A stretch of DNA of 64,000 nt, taken from positions 129,522-193,521 of the forward strand of contig JAAUZU010000005.1 of the NCBI GenBank assembly GCA_014804445.1, read 5' to 3'. Origin of the DNA: Lachnospiraceae bacterium. GTDB lineage: Bacteria; Bacillota; Clostridia; Lachnospirales; Lachnospiraceae. How positions within the stretch are numbered: the stretch's first letter is position 1; each line of letters starts with the position of its first letter. Position numbers and translations under genes: made by a program. The notes beneath the pieces are model-generated. The model saw nothing but the letters and a program-made list of their open reading frames with translations. It was not told the origin of the DNA and searched no databases. Positions 51,588-59,677 of this stretch are shown here, piece after piece.

Positions 51588-52229
51588 ATGACGGATAAGG
51601 TTATTGAAAACAATCAGGTAACGATTATGGGAGAAATTGTGAGCACTTTCACCTATAGTCATGAAATTTTCGGCGAGGGCTTTTACATGGTTGAAGTAAA
51701 GGTACAGCGCCTAAGCGATTCCTTTGATGTAATTCCCATGATGGTGTCTGAGCGCCTGATAGATGTCAGCGCAGATTACAGAGGCTATTATATCGAGGTA
51801 AACGGGCAGTTTCGTTCCTATAACAGGCATGAGGAGAGAAAAAACAGACTTGTGCTTTCCGTGTTTGCAAGGGAAATTGCATTTGTGGAAGAAATCGAGG
51901 AAAGTGCAAAAACGAATCAGATTTTTTTGGACGGGTATATCTGCAAGGCGCCCATCTACAGGAAAACGCCCCTTGGAAGGGAAATTGCAGACCTTCTTCT
52001 GGCGGTCAACCGTCCTTACGGCAAGTCCGATTACATACCCTGTATCTGCTGGGGCAGAAACGCCCGCTTTGCCAGCGGCTTTGAGGTAGGAGAGCGCTGC
52101 AGCGTCTGGGGACGCATCCAGAGCAGGGAATATATGAAAAAAATAGATGAGGAGACCGTGGAAAAGCGTGTCGCATACGAAGTGTCCGTCAGCAAGCTGG
52201 AGCTGTCGCGCGAGGAGGTGCAGGAGTAA
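51588..52229 (+). CDS. Single-stranded DNA-binding-like protein with two OB-fold halves
   Basis: This 213-aa protein appears to hold two OB-fold halves: residues 8-105 (VTIMGEIVSTFTYSHE to LSVFAREIAFVEEI) and 108-205 (IFLDGYICKAPIYRKTPLGREIADLLLAVN to VSVSKLELSREE). The second half has the SSB/PriB-like pattern with IPCICWGRNARF. It likely binds single-stranded DNA in replication or repair, but it is not the standard essential SSB, which has one OB fold and an acidic tail. AAAAGGAGAAC precedes ATG 51588. Confidence 0.7.
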   Translation: MTDKVIENNQVTIMGEIVSTFTYSHEIFGEGFYMVEVKVQRLSDSFDVIPMMVSERLIDVSADYRGYYIEVNGQFRSYNRHEERKNRLVLSVFAREIAFVEEIEESAKTNQIFLDGYICKAPIYRKTPLGREIADLLLAVNRPYGKSDYIPCICWGRNARFASGFEVGERCSVWGRIQSREYMKKIDEETVEKRVAYEVSVSKLELSREEVQE

Positions 52230-52233
52230 AAAA

Positions 52234-52434
52234 GGTGATTGCGAAACTTAGAAATAATGCCATTGTCATTGTGTACATGGTATATTTCAACGCAGACGCG
52301 CTTTCGCTCCGAGCTTACCGTAGCGGTACTAAGCTCGAAAACACCTCGCTAAGTACCGACGGCAAGCAAGGGTCTGCTTATGGAATATACCATGTACACA
52401 ATTCGCAACTGGCAAATGTGTGTTTCGCAATTAC
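52234..52434. repeat. Palindromic ~201-bp extragenic element, copy 2
   Basis: The element occupies the gap between the SSB-like and BtuR-like genes. A 22-bp stem (52268-52289 with 52381-52402, starting ATTGTGTACATGG, one G-T pair) encloses an inner block nearly identical to the reverse complement of copy 1 at 45959, including TAAGTACCGACGG and AAGCAAGGGTCTGCTTA. The ends are GGTGATTGCGAAAC and GTTTCGCAATTAC. Small open frames inside it are not genes. Confidence 0.8.
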
Positions 52435-52443
52435 AACAAAAAG

Positions 52444-52472
52444 TTGTCAAGAGACATAAATTATGATATAAT
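52444..52472 (+). promoter_or_regulatory. Promoter for the BtuR-like gene
   Basis: TTGTCA (52444-52449) and TATAAT (52467-52472) are 17 bases apart, 43 bases before ATG 52516. No cobalamin riboswitch is visible. Confidence 0.75.
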
Positions 52473-52515
52473 CACGGCAAAAATAAAAATCGGACATACA
52501 TAATGGAGAGAATTT

Positions 52516-53010
52516 ATGAGCATGATTCACATTTATACCGGAGACGGCAGGGGGAAGTCACCGGCGGCAATCGGCAGGGCAGTACAGGCAGCGGCGAAAG
52601 GTGAGCAGGTAGTCATCATACAGTTTTTAAAGGGAAAAGGGCTTGAGGACACGGAATTCGTCAGGAGGATGGAGCCGGAAATCAAGCTGTTCCGCTTTGA
52701 GAAATCGGATGAGAATTACGAAGAGCTGCCGGAGGAAAAGAAGGCGGAGGAAATCATGAATATCCGCAACGGGATTAATTTTGCCAAAAAAGTGCTGTCC
52801 ACCGGAGAATGTAATCTGCTGATTTTAGATGAAGTATTGGGACTCTTAGAGAAAAACATTATCACGGCTGAGGACTTGACCGGCCTGCTCTCTCAAAAGG
52901 GAGACACGGACGTGATACTCACAGGTATTTCTTTAAACGACGAGGTATGTATTCTGGCAGACGAGGTCTCCAAGATAGAGACCCTGAAATTCAAAACATT
53001 TGATATGTAA
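52516..53010 (+). CDS. BtuR/CobO-like corrinoid adenosyltransferase family protein
   Basis: This 164-aa P-loop protein starts MSMIHIYTGDGRGKSPAAIG and contains VVIIQFLKGKG, LLILDEVLGLL and DVILTGISL, the pattern of the BtuR/CobA family that adenosylates corrinoids. The usual GKGKTTAA loop is GRGKSPAA here, so catalysis may differ. It stands alone with its own promoter and terminator; no cobalamin genes are near. Confidence 0.8.
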   Translation: MSMIHIYTGDGRGKSPAAIGRAVQAAAKGEQVVIIQFLKGKGLEDTEFVRRMEPEIKLFRFEKSDENYEELPEEKKAEEIMNIRNGINFAKKVLSTGECNLLILDEVLGLLEKNIITAEDLTGLLSQKGDTDVILTGISLNDEVCILADEVSKIETLKFKTFDM

Positions 53011-53015
53011 CAGGA

Positions 53016-53067
53016 CCCTGCATAAAATCCTACCGCTTGTAAGGGATTTTGTGCAGGGATTTTATTT
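53016..53067 (+). terminator. Rho-independent terminator after the BtuR-like gene
   Basis: 15-base arms 53016-53030 and 53044-53058 (CCCTGCATAAAATCC / GGATTTTGTGCAGGG) form a long stem followed by ATTTTATTT. Confidence 0.88.
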
Positions 53068-53144
53068 ATGGAAATAGTATCTTCACAAAGAGTGGAGTAT
53101 TGCTTACAATTGGGTATTTCCCGCCAAATACAAAGGAGAGAGTA

Positions 53145-55136
53145 ATGCATTTATTTCAGGTAAAAATGATTCGAAAAGGTACAAAGCCGCCGGTATGGAG
53201 AAGGGGCATGATTCCCGAGGATATTACGTTTTCGCAGCTTGCGCTGATTCTGGAGGAAATGCTGGACTGCAATAAAACGGATTCCTATGAGTTTGAGTTT
53301 TATCAGGAAAAGGTTCGCGTCAGCGAGTGGGCGGAAGAAAAGAAAACTTCAGCCAATTATTATTATGATTTTGAGAGTGCGCCGGATACCTTCGTCAATG
53401 AACTGCTCGAAACAGAGGAATGGTTTACTTTCAAGGTACAATCCGAAGAAAATGAGACCTTGCAATACCGCATTGAAATTGAGAAAATGCTTGAGCAGCC
53501 CTGGGTGATGAAGGACGGGCAAAAGCATGTGGCTGCAGAACCTGTGATTGTAAAGCAGGTTGGGGGAGAAAACGATTGGAGCAATTTACAGGCAAAAAAT
53601 GATGTTCTGGCATCAGATTATTTTCTGCAGTATGGTGATGCAGAATATAAATTTTTTAGAGAACTGCAGGCAGAACTTGCGGCAGGAAAGCAGGGCATTA
53701 CAGCATGCAGAAGTGCGGTAAGCCGGACGGAACATAACCGAAAATCAACCCAAACCATGTTGGGCGAGTTTGTGGATAATTTACTGCTTCCGTATCAGGA
53801 GGAAGCTGTAAAGCGTCTGAAGGAAAAAACAGGGCTTGATGAAACGGAACTGGATGCGCTGTCTGAAGAAGAGGCAGAAGGGTTATATGCTCAAATCAGT
53901 GGAGAGATAGAAGATAAAATGCGTGCAGAGCTTCCAAAACGGTTCTGGGAAAATCTTTATGGTGACAGAAAGGACAAGGCTTCCCGTGAGCCCAAGGTAA
54001 AGGACATGCTGCAGTCCTATGCAAAGGACGATTTGGTATTGCTGGCAAAAGAACTGAAACTTCGCCATAATGGGCTTCGGAAAGAGAAACTGGCAGAAAA
54101 GCTTGCAAATGAGCTATTGACGCCTTCGGTTATGGAGCAGAGGCTTATTGTGCTGAGAGACCGGGAAATTGCTGCTTTTGAGGCTGCGATGAAGAGGGAA
54201 TGTTTCTTCCCGACAGATCAGGAATGGGAGGATCTTGAGGCAATCTTTGAGATGGATTATATATCTGCCTATGAAGACGATTATATGGAGATACCGGAGG
54301 AGGTAAGAGCGGTTTATTCCAAAATAAACAGCCCCGAATTTCACGGGAAGCGGAGAGCTGTGAGCTGGATGCTGGAATGTCTGCAGATGTTTACCTATAT
54401 CCATGTGGTTGCGCCGGTAAGCGTGGTGTATCAGATGTACCGTGGACGGAAGGGCTTCCACGTCAGTCCGGCGGAATTTCTTTCTATTTTTGAAAAGGTT
54501 CCAAAGGAGAAGAATCCCTGCACCATACTGGATGAGAAAGTGGTGCTGTCAGAGGTGCTGAGAGATGATCTGTATCTGCGTATTGAGGAGAGGCAGAGGG
54601 AGGTGCCATATTATATCCCATCCGAGGAGGAAATCCACGATTATGCCAGAAATGCATACCCGTCAAAGGACAGCGGTTATCAAAAACTCAGGGAATTTCT
54701 GATAAAGGGACTAAAGAGAGAAGACGAAGAGGCGGATTATTTGTGTATGGCAGTATACAAGGAATTTTCCATGGGTGGCGGCAGTTTGTCTGACATCATG
54801 GATCTGATGAACGAGGAAGAAATTGTATTTGCTTCGGAAGGGCAGGTAGAACAATTTGCCAATATTGTTATAAATGTGAATAACCGTACACGCATGTTTG
54901 CACTGAGAGGGCACACACCAAATGAAATGAGAAATTTCAGGCCGTCTTCTACAAAGCCGGTCAAACCGACCATCGTGCCGATGAGCAGTATGGCAGCGGA
55001 TATGCTTTTCGGTGCACGGGAGGATTTAGAAAGGCTGGGAATGTCTGTTGATGGTACGACGAAAAAGGTGTACCCAAATGACCCATGTCCCTGCGGAAGC
55101 GGAAAGAAGTATAAAAAATGCTGTGGCAGACAATAA
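53145..55136 (+). CDS. pRiA4b ORF-3-like plus SEC-C motif protein, 663 aa
   Basis: The N-terminal ~180 residues match the plasmid pRiA4b ORF-3-like (IS1096 passenger TnpR) domain: FQVKMIRKGTKPPVWRRGMI and YEFEFYQEKVRVSEW. A long, mostly helical central part (190-600) is unassigned. The C-terminus is a zinc-binding SEC-C motif, NDPCPCGSGKKYKKCCGRQ. Proteins of this build are common in Clostridia, with no known function. ATG 53145 follows AAAGGAGAGAG; the frame is open earlier through the terminator, so that part is not coding. Confidence 0.78.
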   Translation: MHLFQVKMIRKGTKPPVWRRGMIPEDITFSQLALILEEMLDCNKTDSYEFEFYQEKVRVSEWAEEKKTSANYYYDFESAPDTFVNELLETEEWFTFKVQSEENETLQYRIEIEKMLEQPWVMKDGQKHVAAEPVIVKQVGGENDWSNLQAKNDVLASDYFLQYGDAEYKFFRELQAELAAGKQGITACRSAVSRTEHNRKSTQTMLGEFVDNLLLPYQEEAVKRLKEKTGLDETELDALSEEEAEGLYAQISGEIEDKMRAELPKRFWENLYGDRKDKASREPKVKDMLQSYAKDDLVLLAKELKLRHNGLRKEKLAEKLANELLTPSVMEQRLIVLRDREIAAFEAAMKRECFFPTDQEWEDLEAIFEMDYISAYEDDYMEIPEEVRAVYSKINSPEFHGKRRAVSWMLECLQMFTYIHVVAPVSVVYQMYRGRKGFHVSPAEFLSIFEKVPKEKNPCTILDEKVVLSEVLRDDLYLRIEERQREVPYYIPSEEEIHDYARNAYPSKDSGYQKLREFLIKGLKREDEEADYLCMAVYKEFSMGGGSLSDIMDLMNEEEIVFASEGQVEQFANIVINVNNRTRMFALRGHTPNEMRNFRPSSTKPVKPTIVPMSSMAADMLFGAREDLERLGMSVDGTTKKVYPNDPCPCGSGKKYKKCCGRQ

Positions 55137-55286
55137 GCACAGCTTCATTGCCATATCCTTAGATTATCTTAAGGAAATTTAAGGAAAATTTCTACCCTCT
55201 GTTTAGAATAAAACAATATATTTATGTTATACTGCTCTCAAGCATTACAAAAGACAACGAAGGAAGACAGAGAGGTTATACGTAAC

Positions 55287-57671
55287 ATGGACAACAGACA
55301 GGGCGTTATAGGGCTGACAGAGGAAGAGGCGGCAGGAAGGGCCGCAGCGGGGCTTATCAACCGCACAAACATCACAACGGGGAAAACCACCGGTAAAATC
55401 ATTCAATCGAATTTACTGACGTATTTTAATCTGATTTTTCTGATTCTTACCGTGCTGCTCTGCATGGTCGGCTCCTTCCGAAATTTGACATTTCTGCCGG
55501 TTATCGTCGGCAATACCGTGATTGGCATTATACAGGAGCTTCGCGCAAAGCGGACGCTCGATAAAATGAATATGCTGAACGCGCCCCATTCCATCGTCAT
55601 AAGAAACAATATGCAGCGCCAAATTCCATCGGAAGAACTGGTAAAGGACGATGTGATACTGCTGTCCGCAGGAAGCCAGATATGCGCGGATGCAAGCGTG
55701 GTGCAGGGCTGTGTCTTTGTCAATGAGTCGCTTCTGACCGGCGAGGCAGATGAAATCAAAAAGACAGCGGGGGACAAGCTGCTGTCGGGAAGCTTTGTGG
55801 TGTCAGGGCAGTGCTATGCAAAGCTTACCTGCGTGGGCAATGAATCCTATATTTCCAGACTGACCGCGGAGGCAAAGGCAATGGGGAGCGGCGAGCAGTC
55901 GGAGATGATTCGCGCCTTAAACAGGCTTGTCAAATGGGTCGGCATTATCATCATTCCGGTTGCGGTAATTTTGTTTGCTCAGGCATACTATGTCAATGAG
56001 GAGACCTTTCGGAAAAGCATTGTTTCCATGGTGGCGGCTGTGCTGGGCATGATTCCCGAGGGACTTTATCTTTTGACAACTGTGTCGCTTGCATTGAGCA
56101 CCATGCGGCTGGCAAAGCGGAAAGTACTTTTGCATGATATGAAAAGCATTGAGACGCTGGCGAGAGTGGATGTTTTGTGCGTGGACAAGACCGGTACGAT
56201 TACGGAAGCGGGCATGGAGGTAAAAGAGCTGCTTGCCAGCAGAATCAATCCGAATGGCGCAGTCGATATCCGTGCGTTGGAAGAACTTCTGGCAGAGTAT
56301 GCGGCGGCGGTACCGGATGACAATATTACCATGCAGGCGATACGGCAGTATCCGCCCGTTTCGGAAAAAAGCAGAACCGCAGGGGGAAGGACAGTGCTGT
56401 CCACCATGCCCTTTTCTTCAGCAAGAAAATACAGTGCAGTTACCTATGCGGACGGAAAATTTGTGCTGGGCGCGCCGGAAATTGTGCTGCGGGGGCAGCA
56501 GGAGCTTGTGTCACAGGAAATTTATCCCTATCTGAAAAAAGGATACCGGGTGCTTGCCCTCGGAAAGTGTAAGGATGGAAAAACAGAGCCGGCAGAGGTG
56601 CAGCCCGGGGCAGTGGTGCCGTTGGGCTATGTGATTCTGGCCAATCCCATACGGCAGAATGCAAAGGAAACCTTTTCCTATTTTAAGGAGCAGGGCGTTG
56701 CCATAAAAGTAATCTCCGGCGACAATCCGGAGACCGTCTCGGAAATCGCGAGACATGCGGGCATCGAAAATGCAGATCAGTTTATCGATGCCACTATGCT
56801 GCATACCGACGGCGAACTGGCGGAGGCGGCAAACCGTTACACGGTTTTCGGGCGTGTAACGCCGAAGCAGAAGCAGCAGATTGTAAAAGCATTGCAGAAA
56901 GCCGGGCATACCGTTGCCATGACGGGGGACGGCGTAAACGATATTCTGGCGATGAAGGACGCCGACTGCAGCGTCGCCATGGCATCCGGCAGCGAGGCGG
57001 CGGCACAGGCAGCGCAGGTGGTGCTTCTGGACTCCGACTTTGCGCGTATGCCAAATGTGGTGCTGGAAGGACGCTGTGTAGTCAATAATATTCAACGCTC
57101 CGCAAGCCTCTTTCTGGTGAAAAACATATTTTCCCTGCTGATGGCGCTGTTTTCCGCCATATTTGCCCTTACGTACCCATTAGAGCCCTCTCAGATATCA
57201 CTTATCAGCATGTTTACGATTGGCATGCCGGGCTTCTTTCTGGCATTGGAGCCCAATAAGAACCGGATAGAAGGGCACTTTATGACGAATGTGATTGCAA
57301 AGGCGCTTCCGGCAGGGCTGACCGATGTGCTGGCGGTGGGTGCGCTTGTGGTCTGCGGCGAAGTATTTTCCCTTTTAGAAACCGATATCGCTACCGCTTC
57401 GACGCTGCTGCTCGCCGTAGTCGGGTTTATGATTCTGATTAAAATCAGCCATCCGTTCAACTCCATGAAATACGCAATTCTGGCGTTCAGTATCTTCGGA
57501 CTGGTATTCAGCGGAATCTTCCTTGGCAAACTATTTGCCATCAGCGAAATGTCAGAAATCTGCGTTCTGCTTTTGGTGGTATTCGCCTTTGCAGCAGAAT
57601 CGCTGTTCCGCTACCTGTCCCTGTGCACGGAAAAACTTTACCAATGGGTGAAGGGCAGGAAGCAGCGTTGA
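55287..57671 (+). CDS. P-type cation-transporting ATPase (HAD type, CtpE-like)
   Basis: This 794-aa pump has the actuator motif LLTGEAD, the phosphorylation site CVDKTGTIT (D300), the nucleotide domain, and the hinge TGDGVNDILAMKDADCSVAM. IPEGLYLLTTVSLALS takes the place of the PEGL/PxxL helix-4 metal site. Ten membrane helices are predicted. The sequence is closest in style to the CtpE group (calcium uptake in mycobacteria), but ion specificity is uncertain. No heavy-metal N-terminal domain is present. ATG 55287 is chosen by homology of the start; an upstream in-frame ATG at 55224 is less likely. Confidence 0.88.
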   Translation: MDNRQGVIGLTEEEAAGRAAAGLINRTNITTGKTTGKIIQSNLLTYFNLIFLILTVLLCMVGSFRNLTFLPVIVGNTVIGIIQELRAKRTLDKMNMLNAPHSIVIRNNMQRQIPSEELVKDDVILLSAGSQICADASVVQGCVFVNESLLTGEADEIKKTAGDKLLSGSFVVSGQCYAKLTCVGNESYISRLTAEAKAMGSGEQSEMIRALNRLVKWVGIIIIPVAVILFAQAYYVNEETFRKSIVSMVAAVLGMIPEGLYLLTTVSLALSTMRLAKRKVLLHDMKSIETLARVDVLCVDKTGTITEAGMEVKELLASRINPNGAVDIRALEELLAEYAAAVPDDNITMQAIRQYPPVSEKSRTAGGRTVLSTMPFSSARKYSAVTYADGKFVLGAPEIVLRGQQELVSQEIYPYLKKGYRVLALGKCKDGKTEPAEVQPGAVVPLGYVILANPIRQNAKETFSYFKEQGVAIKVISGDNPETVSEIARHAGIENADQFIDATMLHTDGELAEAANRYTVFGRVTPKQKQQIVKALQKAGHTVAMTGDGVNDILAMKDADCSVAMASGSEAAAQAAQVVLLDSDFARMPNVVLEGRCVVNNIQRSASLFLVKNIFSLLMALFSAIFALTYPLEPSQISLISMFTIGMPGFFLALEPNKNRIEGHFMTNVIAKALPAGLTDVLAVGALVVCGEVFSLLETDIATASTLLLAVVGFMILIKISHPFNSMKYAILAFSIFGLVFSGIFLGKLFAISEMSEICVLLLVVFAFAAESLFRYLSLCTEKLYQWVKGRKQR

Positions 57672-57749
57672 AATGTGCCGGAAATGGTGAGGTGACGAAA
57701 TTGTGCAATGACGAAATTGTGAAATTTGGCAAAAAATTCGGAAAAGCTA

Positions 57750-57779
57750 TTGACAAATTGTACCCTTTTGGGATACAAT
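57750..57779 (+). promoter_or_regulatory. Promoter for the tRNA genes
   Basis: TTGACA (57750-57755) and TACAAT (57774-57779) are separated by 18 bases, 20 bases before tRNA-Val. Confidence 0.75.
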
Positions 57780-57799
57780 AGCAAAGTCGGTTGTGACAT

Positions 57800-57872
57800 G
57801 GGGTCTTAGCTCAGCTGGGAGAGCATCTGCCTTACAAGCAGAGGGTCATAGGTTCGAGCCCTATAGGCCCCA
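57800..57872 (+). tRNA. tRNA-Val (anticodon TAC)
   Basis: A full cloverleaf is seen: acceptor GGGGTCT / AGGCCCC, D-arm GCTC...GAGC, anticodon stem TCTGC / GCAGA with TAC at 57833-57835, and T-arm ATAGG-TTCGAGC-CCTAT. CCA is not encoded. Confidence 0.96.
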
Positions 57873-57930
57873 TTCCATTGACTTTCAGTCAATCGGAGCG
57901 GAAGAGCACTCTTCCCAATTTCATAAAAAT

Positions 57931-58004
57931 GGCGAGATAGCTCAGTTGGCTAGAGCATACGGTTCATACCCGTAGTGTCGAGGGTTCGAATCCCCCTCTC
58001 GCTA
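57931..58004 (+). tRNA. tRNA-Met (anticodon CAT)
   Basis: Acceptor GGCGAGA / TCTCGCT, D-arm GCTC...GAGC, anticodon stem TACGG / CCGTA with CAT, and T-loop TTCGAAT. The T-stem has one A-C mismatch. The absence of initiator features (C1-A72 mismatch) favours elongator Met; an Ile tRNA read through lysidine is less likely. CCA is not encoded. Confidence 0.9.
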
Positions 58005-58013
58005 CTAAAAAAT

Positions 58014-58043
58014 GCTGAAAACATCATGTTTTCAGCTTTTTTT
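58014..58043 (+). terminator. Terminator of the tRNA transcript
   Basis: GCTGAAAAC (58014-58022) pairs perfectly with GTTTTCAGC (58028-58036), followed by seven T residues. Confidence 0.92.
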
Positions 58044-58110
58044 GAAATATAATTTCCAAGATTATATTGAAGTGAAGCATTTGAAAAAGTTTGATAGGTG
58101 AGGAGATTTG

Positions 58111-58389
58111 ATGGTGGGCGATTATATTGTTTATAAAGCGGACGAGTTAACGATTGACGGGCACAGGTGTAAGAAGCTTGACGAGGGAGTGTATGAGACC
58201 TGTGATTCGTATATTGTAACGAAAGATGTATGGGAGAAGGATGAAAGAAATAGGGGATTGGTTCTTATAACGATTAGGGAAAATGAGATAGAGGACAGAG
58301 TCGTCTATGTAGTTACAAAAGGGTGCAGACTTGGCATTAGAGATTTGCAGGATTCTATTGATGGTGATTCGATATACTGTATTGTGTAA
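58111..58389 (+). CDS. Hypothetical protein, 92 aa
   Basis: A small soluble beta-rich protein with no recognised family. TGAGGAGAT precedes ATG 58111; a TTG three bases earlier is also in frame. VGDYIVYKADEL and ITIRENEIEDRVVYVV are the clearest strands. It lies alone after the tRNA terminator. Confidence 0.6.
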   Translation: MVGDYIVYKADELTIDGHRCKKLDEGVYETCDSYIVTKDVWEKDERNRGLVLITIRENEIEDRVVYVVTKGCRLGIRDLQDSIDGDSIYCIV

Positions 58390-58512
58390 AATCGGTCTTT
58401 TCTTAGGGTGGGGAGTCTTATCGCATCTGTTTACTTGTAGAAAATAGTAGAGGTTAATCCTATCATGAGTAGGGGTAATTAATATAGAAAATATATTGTA
58501 TGAGGTGACAAT

Positions 58513-59148
58513 ATGACAATCATATGTTGTGTTTGCGGAAAGAAGCAAAGCGGTTGGATCACGGATTATCCTTTGGGATCCGAGTTGGAAAATCACAGAA
58601 TCTGCGCGGAGTGTGGAGAAAAATATCATAAGATACAAAATGCAAAGACATTGGAAGATGTTTCCGAAGAAATAAACTACTTTAAAGAGCAATTAGCGAA
58701 AGGCGGACAGGATGAAATAGTAAACCATTTTTTTGATTTATTATTTAAAGGCTTTGATACTGAGAAAACATTCATAGATGCCAATACTATCATTGCAGAG
58801 CAAAGAGACAATGCAATTAGCAACATAATGGTGACTTCGGGATATGATTTTGAAGGCTATAAAATTACAAAATATTGCGATTTTATCTCTGCCGAGACGG
58901 TATTTGGCATGGGTATGTTTAAGGCATTATTGGCATCCGTATCAAGCGTGACAGGAGCAGAATCAGAGGCATTTAACAAAAAAATAAAGGAAACAAAGGC
59001 AAAATCTATGTATGATATCAGAAAAAATGCCTTGGAACTTGGAGCAAATGCGATAATCGGATTGGACATTGATTTTTCTACCATAGCTTCCGATATGGTT
59101 GTGATTATTGCAAGTGGCACTGCAGTTGTCATTGAGGAAACAAAATAA
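58513..59148 (+). CDS. Zinc ribbon plus YbjQ/UPF0145 heavy-metal-binding domain protein
   Basis: This 211-aa protein has an N-terminal zinc ribbon (C5xxC8 in CCVCGKK and CAECG) and a C-terminal YbjQ/UPF0145 domain: FEGYKITKYCDFISAETVFGMG and NALELGANAIIGLDIDFS, the usual family signature. YbjQ forms homo-pentamers and its role is unclear. GAGGTGA lies five bases before ATG 58513. Its 3' end is 46 bases before the acetyltransferase gene. Confidence 0.82.
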   Translation: MTIICCVCGKKQSGWITDYPLGSELENHRICAECGEKYHKIQNAKTLEDVSEEINYFKEQLAKGGQDEIVNHFFDLLFKGFDTEKTFIDANTIIAEQRDNAISNIMVTSGYDFEGYKITKYCDFISAETVFGMGMFKALLASVSSVTGAESEAFNKKIKETKAKSMYDIRKNALELGANAIIGLDIDFSTIASDMVVIIASGTAVVIEETK

Positions 59149-59194
59149 GAGGGCACAGCCGTTATGCTTCAACAGATGCACCCAGTAGAAGGGA

Positions 59195-59677
59195 ATGGCT
59201 AAAAACATGATTGTAGAAATAACCGGGGCAAAATATGCCGATATCTTTGCCTCCATCTACAACAGTGCAAACGAACTTTTTGCCACAGCAGAGCAGGGAG
59301 CGGCAAGTGCAGATACTTTCGTTTCCCAGATAGAAAAAGATATAAATTTTATGGACATGCAGGCCAATGGCGATTTCTCTGCTTTTATGTCCTATCACCA
59401 ATACGGACACTTTTTTGAATTAACCTCTCTTTATGTAAAAAAGGAGTATCAGCGAAGCGGCATTGGCTCTCAGCTATTTTCTCATCTGGAAGCACAATTA
59501 GAAAACGGCGATGTGATATTTGTGAAGGTCTTAAAAAATGCACCGTGGGCACAAAACTTCTATGTAAAGCATGGTTTTCTGCCTCTAAATTGTCAAGAAT
59601 TGAGGGAGGCAGCCGCCGCCCTCAATATCGTGGAAAAATCATATTCTACTGTTTTTTATAAAACTATATCATATTGA
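59195..59677 (+). CDS. GNAT family N-acetyltransferase
   Basis: This 160-aa protein has the GNAT acetyl-CoA loop in SLYVKKEYQRSGIGSQLFSH and the later strand pair VKVLKNAPWAQNFYVKHGF. The substrate is unknown. The N-terminus is uncertain: ATG 59195 sits very close to AGAAGGGA, and ATG 59207 is possible. Its 3' end overlaps the convergent Sel1-repeat gene by nine bases. Confidence 0.85.
   Translation: MAKNMIVEITGAKYADIFASIYNSANELFATAEQGAASADTFVSQIEKDINFMDMQANGDFSAFMSYHQYGHFFELTSLYVKKEYQRSGIGSQLFSHLEAQLENGDVIFVKVLKNAPWAQNFYVKHGFLPLNCQELREAAAALNIVEKSYSTVFYKTISY

Noticed and set aside
52235..52459. 74-residue frame between the SSB-like and BtuR-like genes
   Set aside because: It lies wholly in palindromic element copy 2 and does not continue in copy 1.
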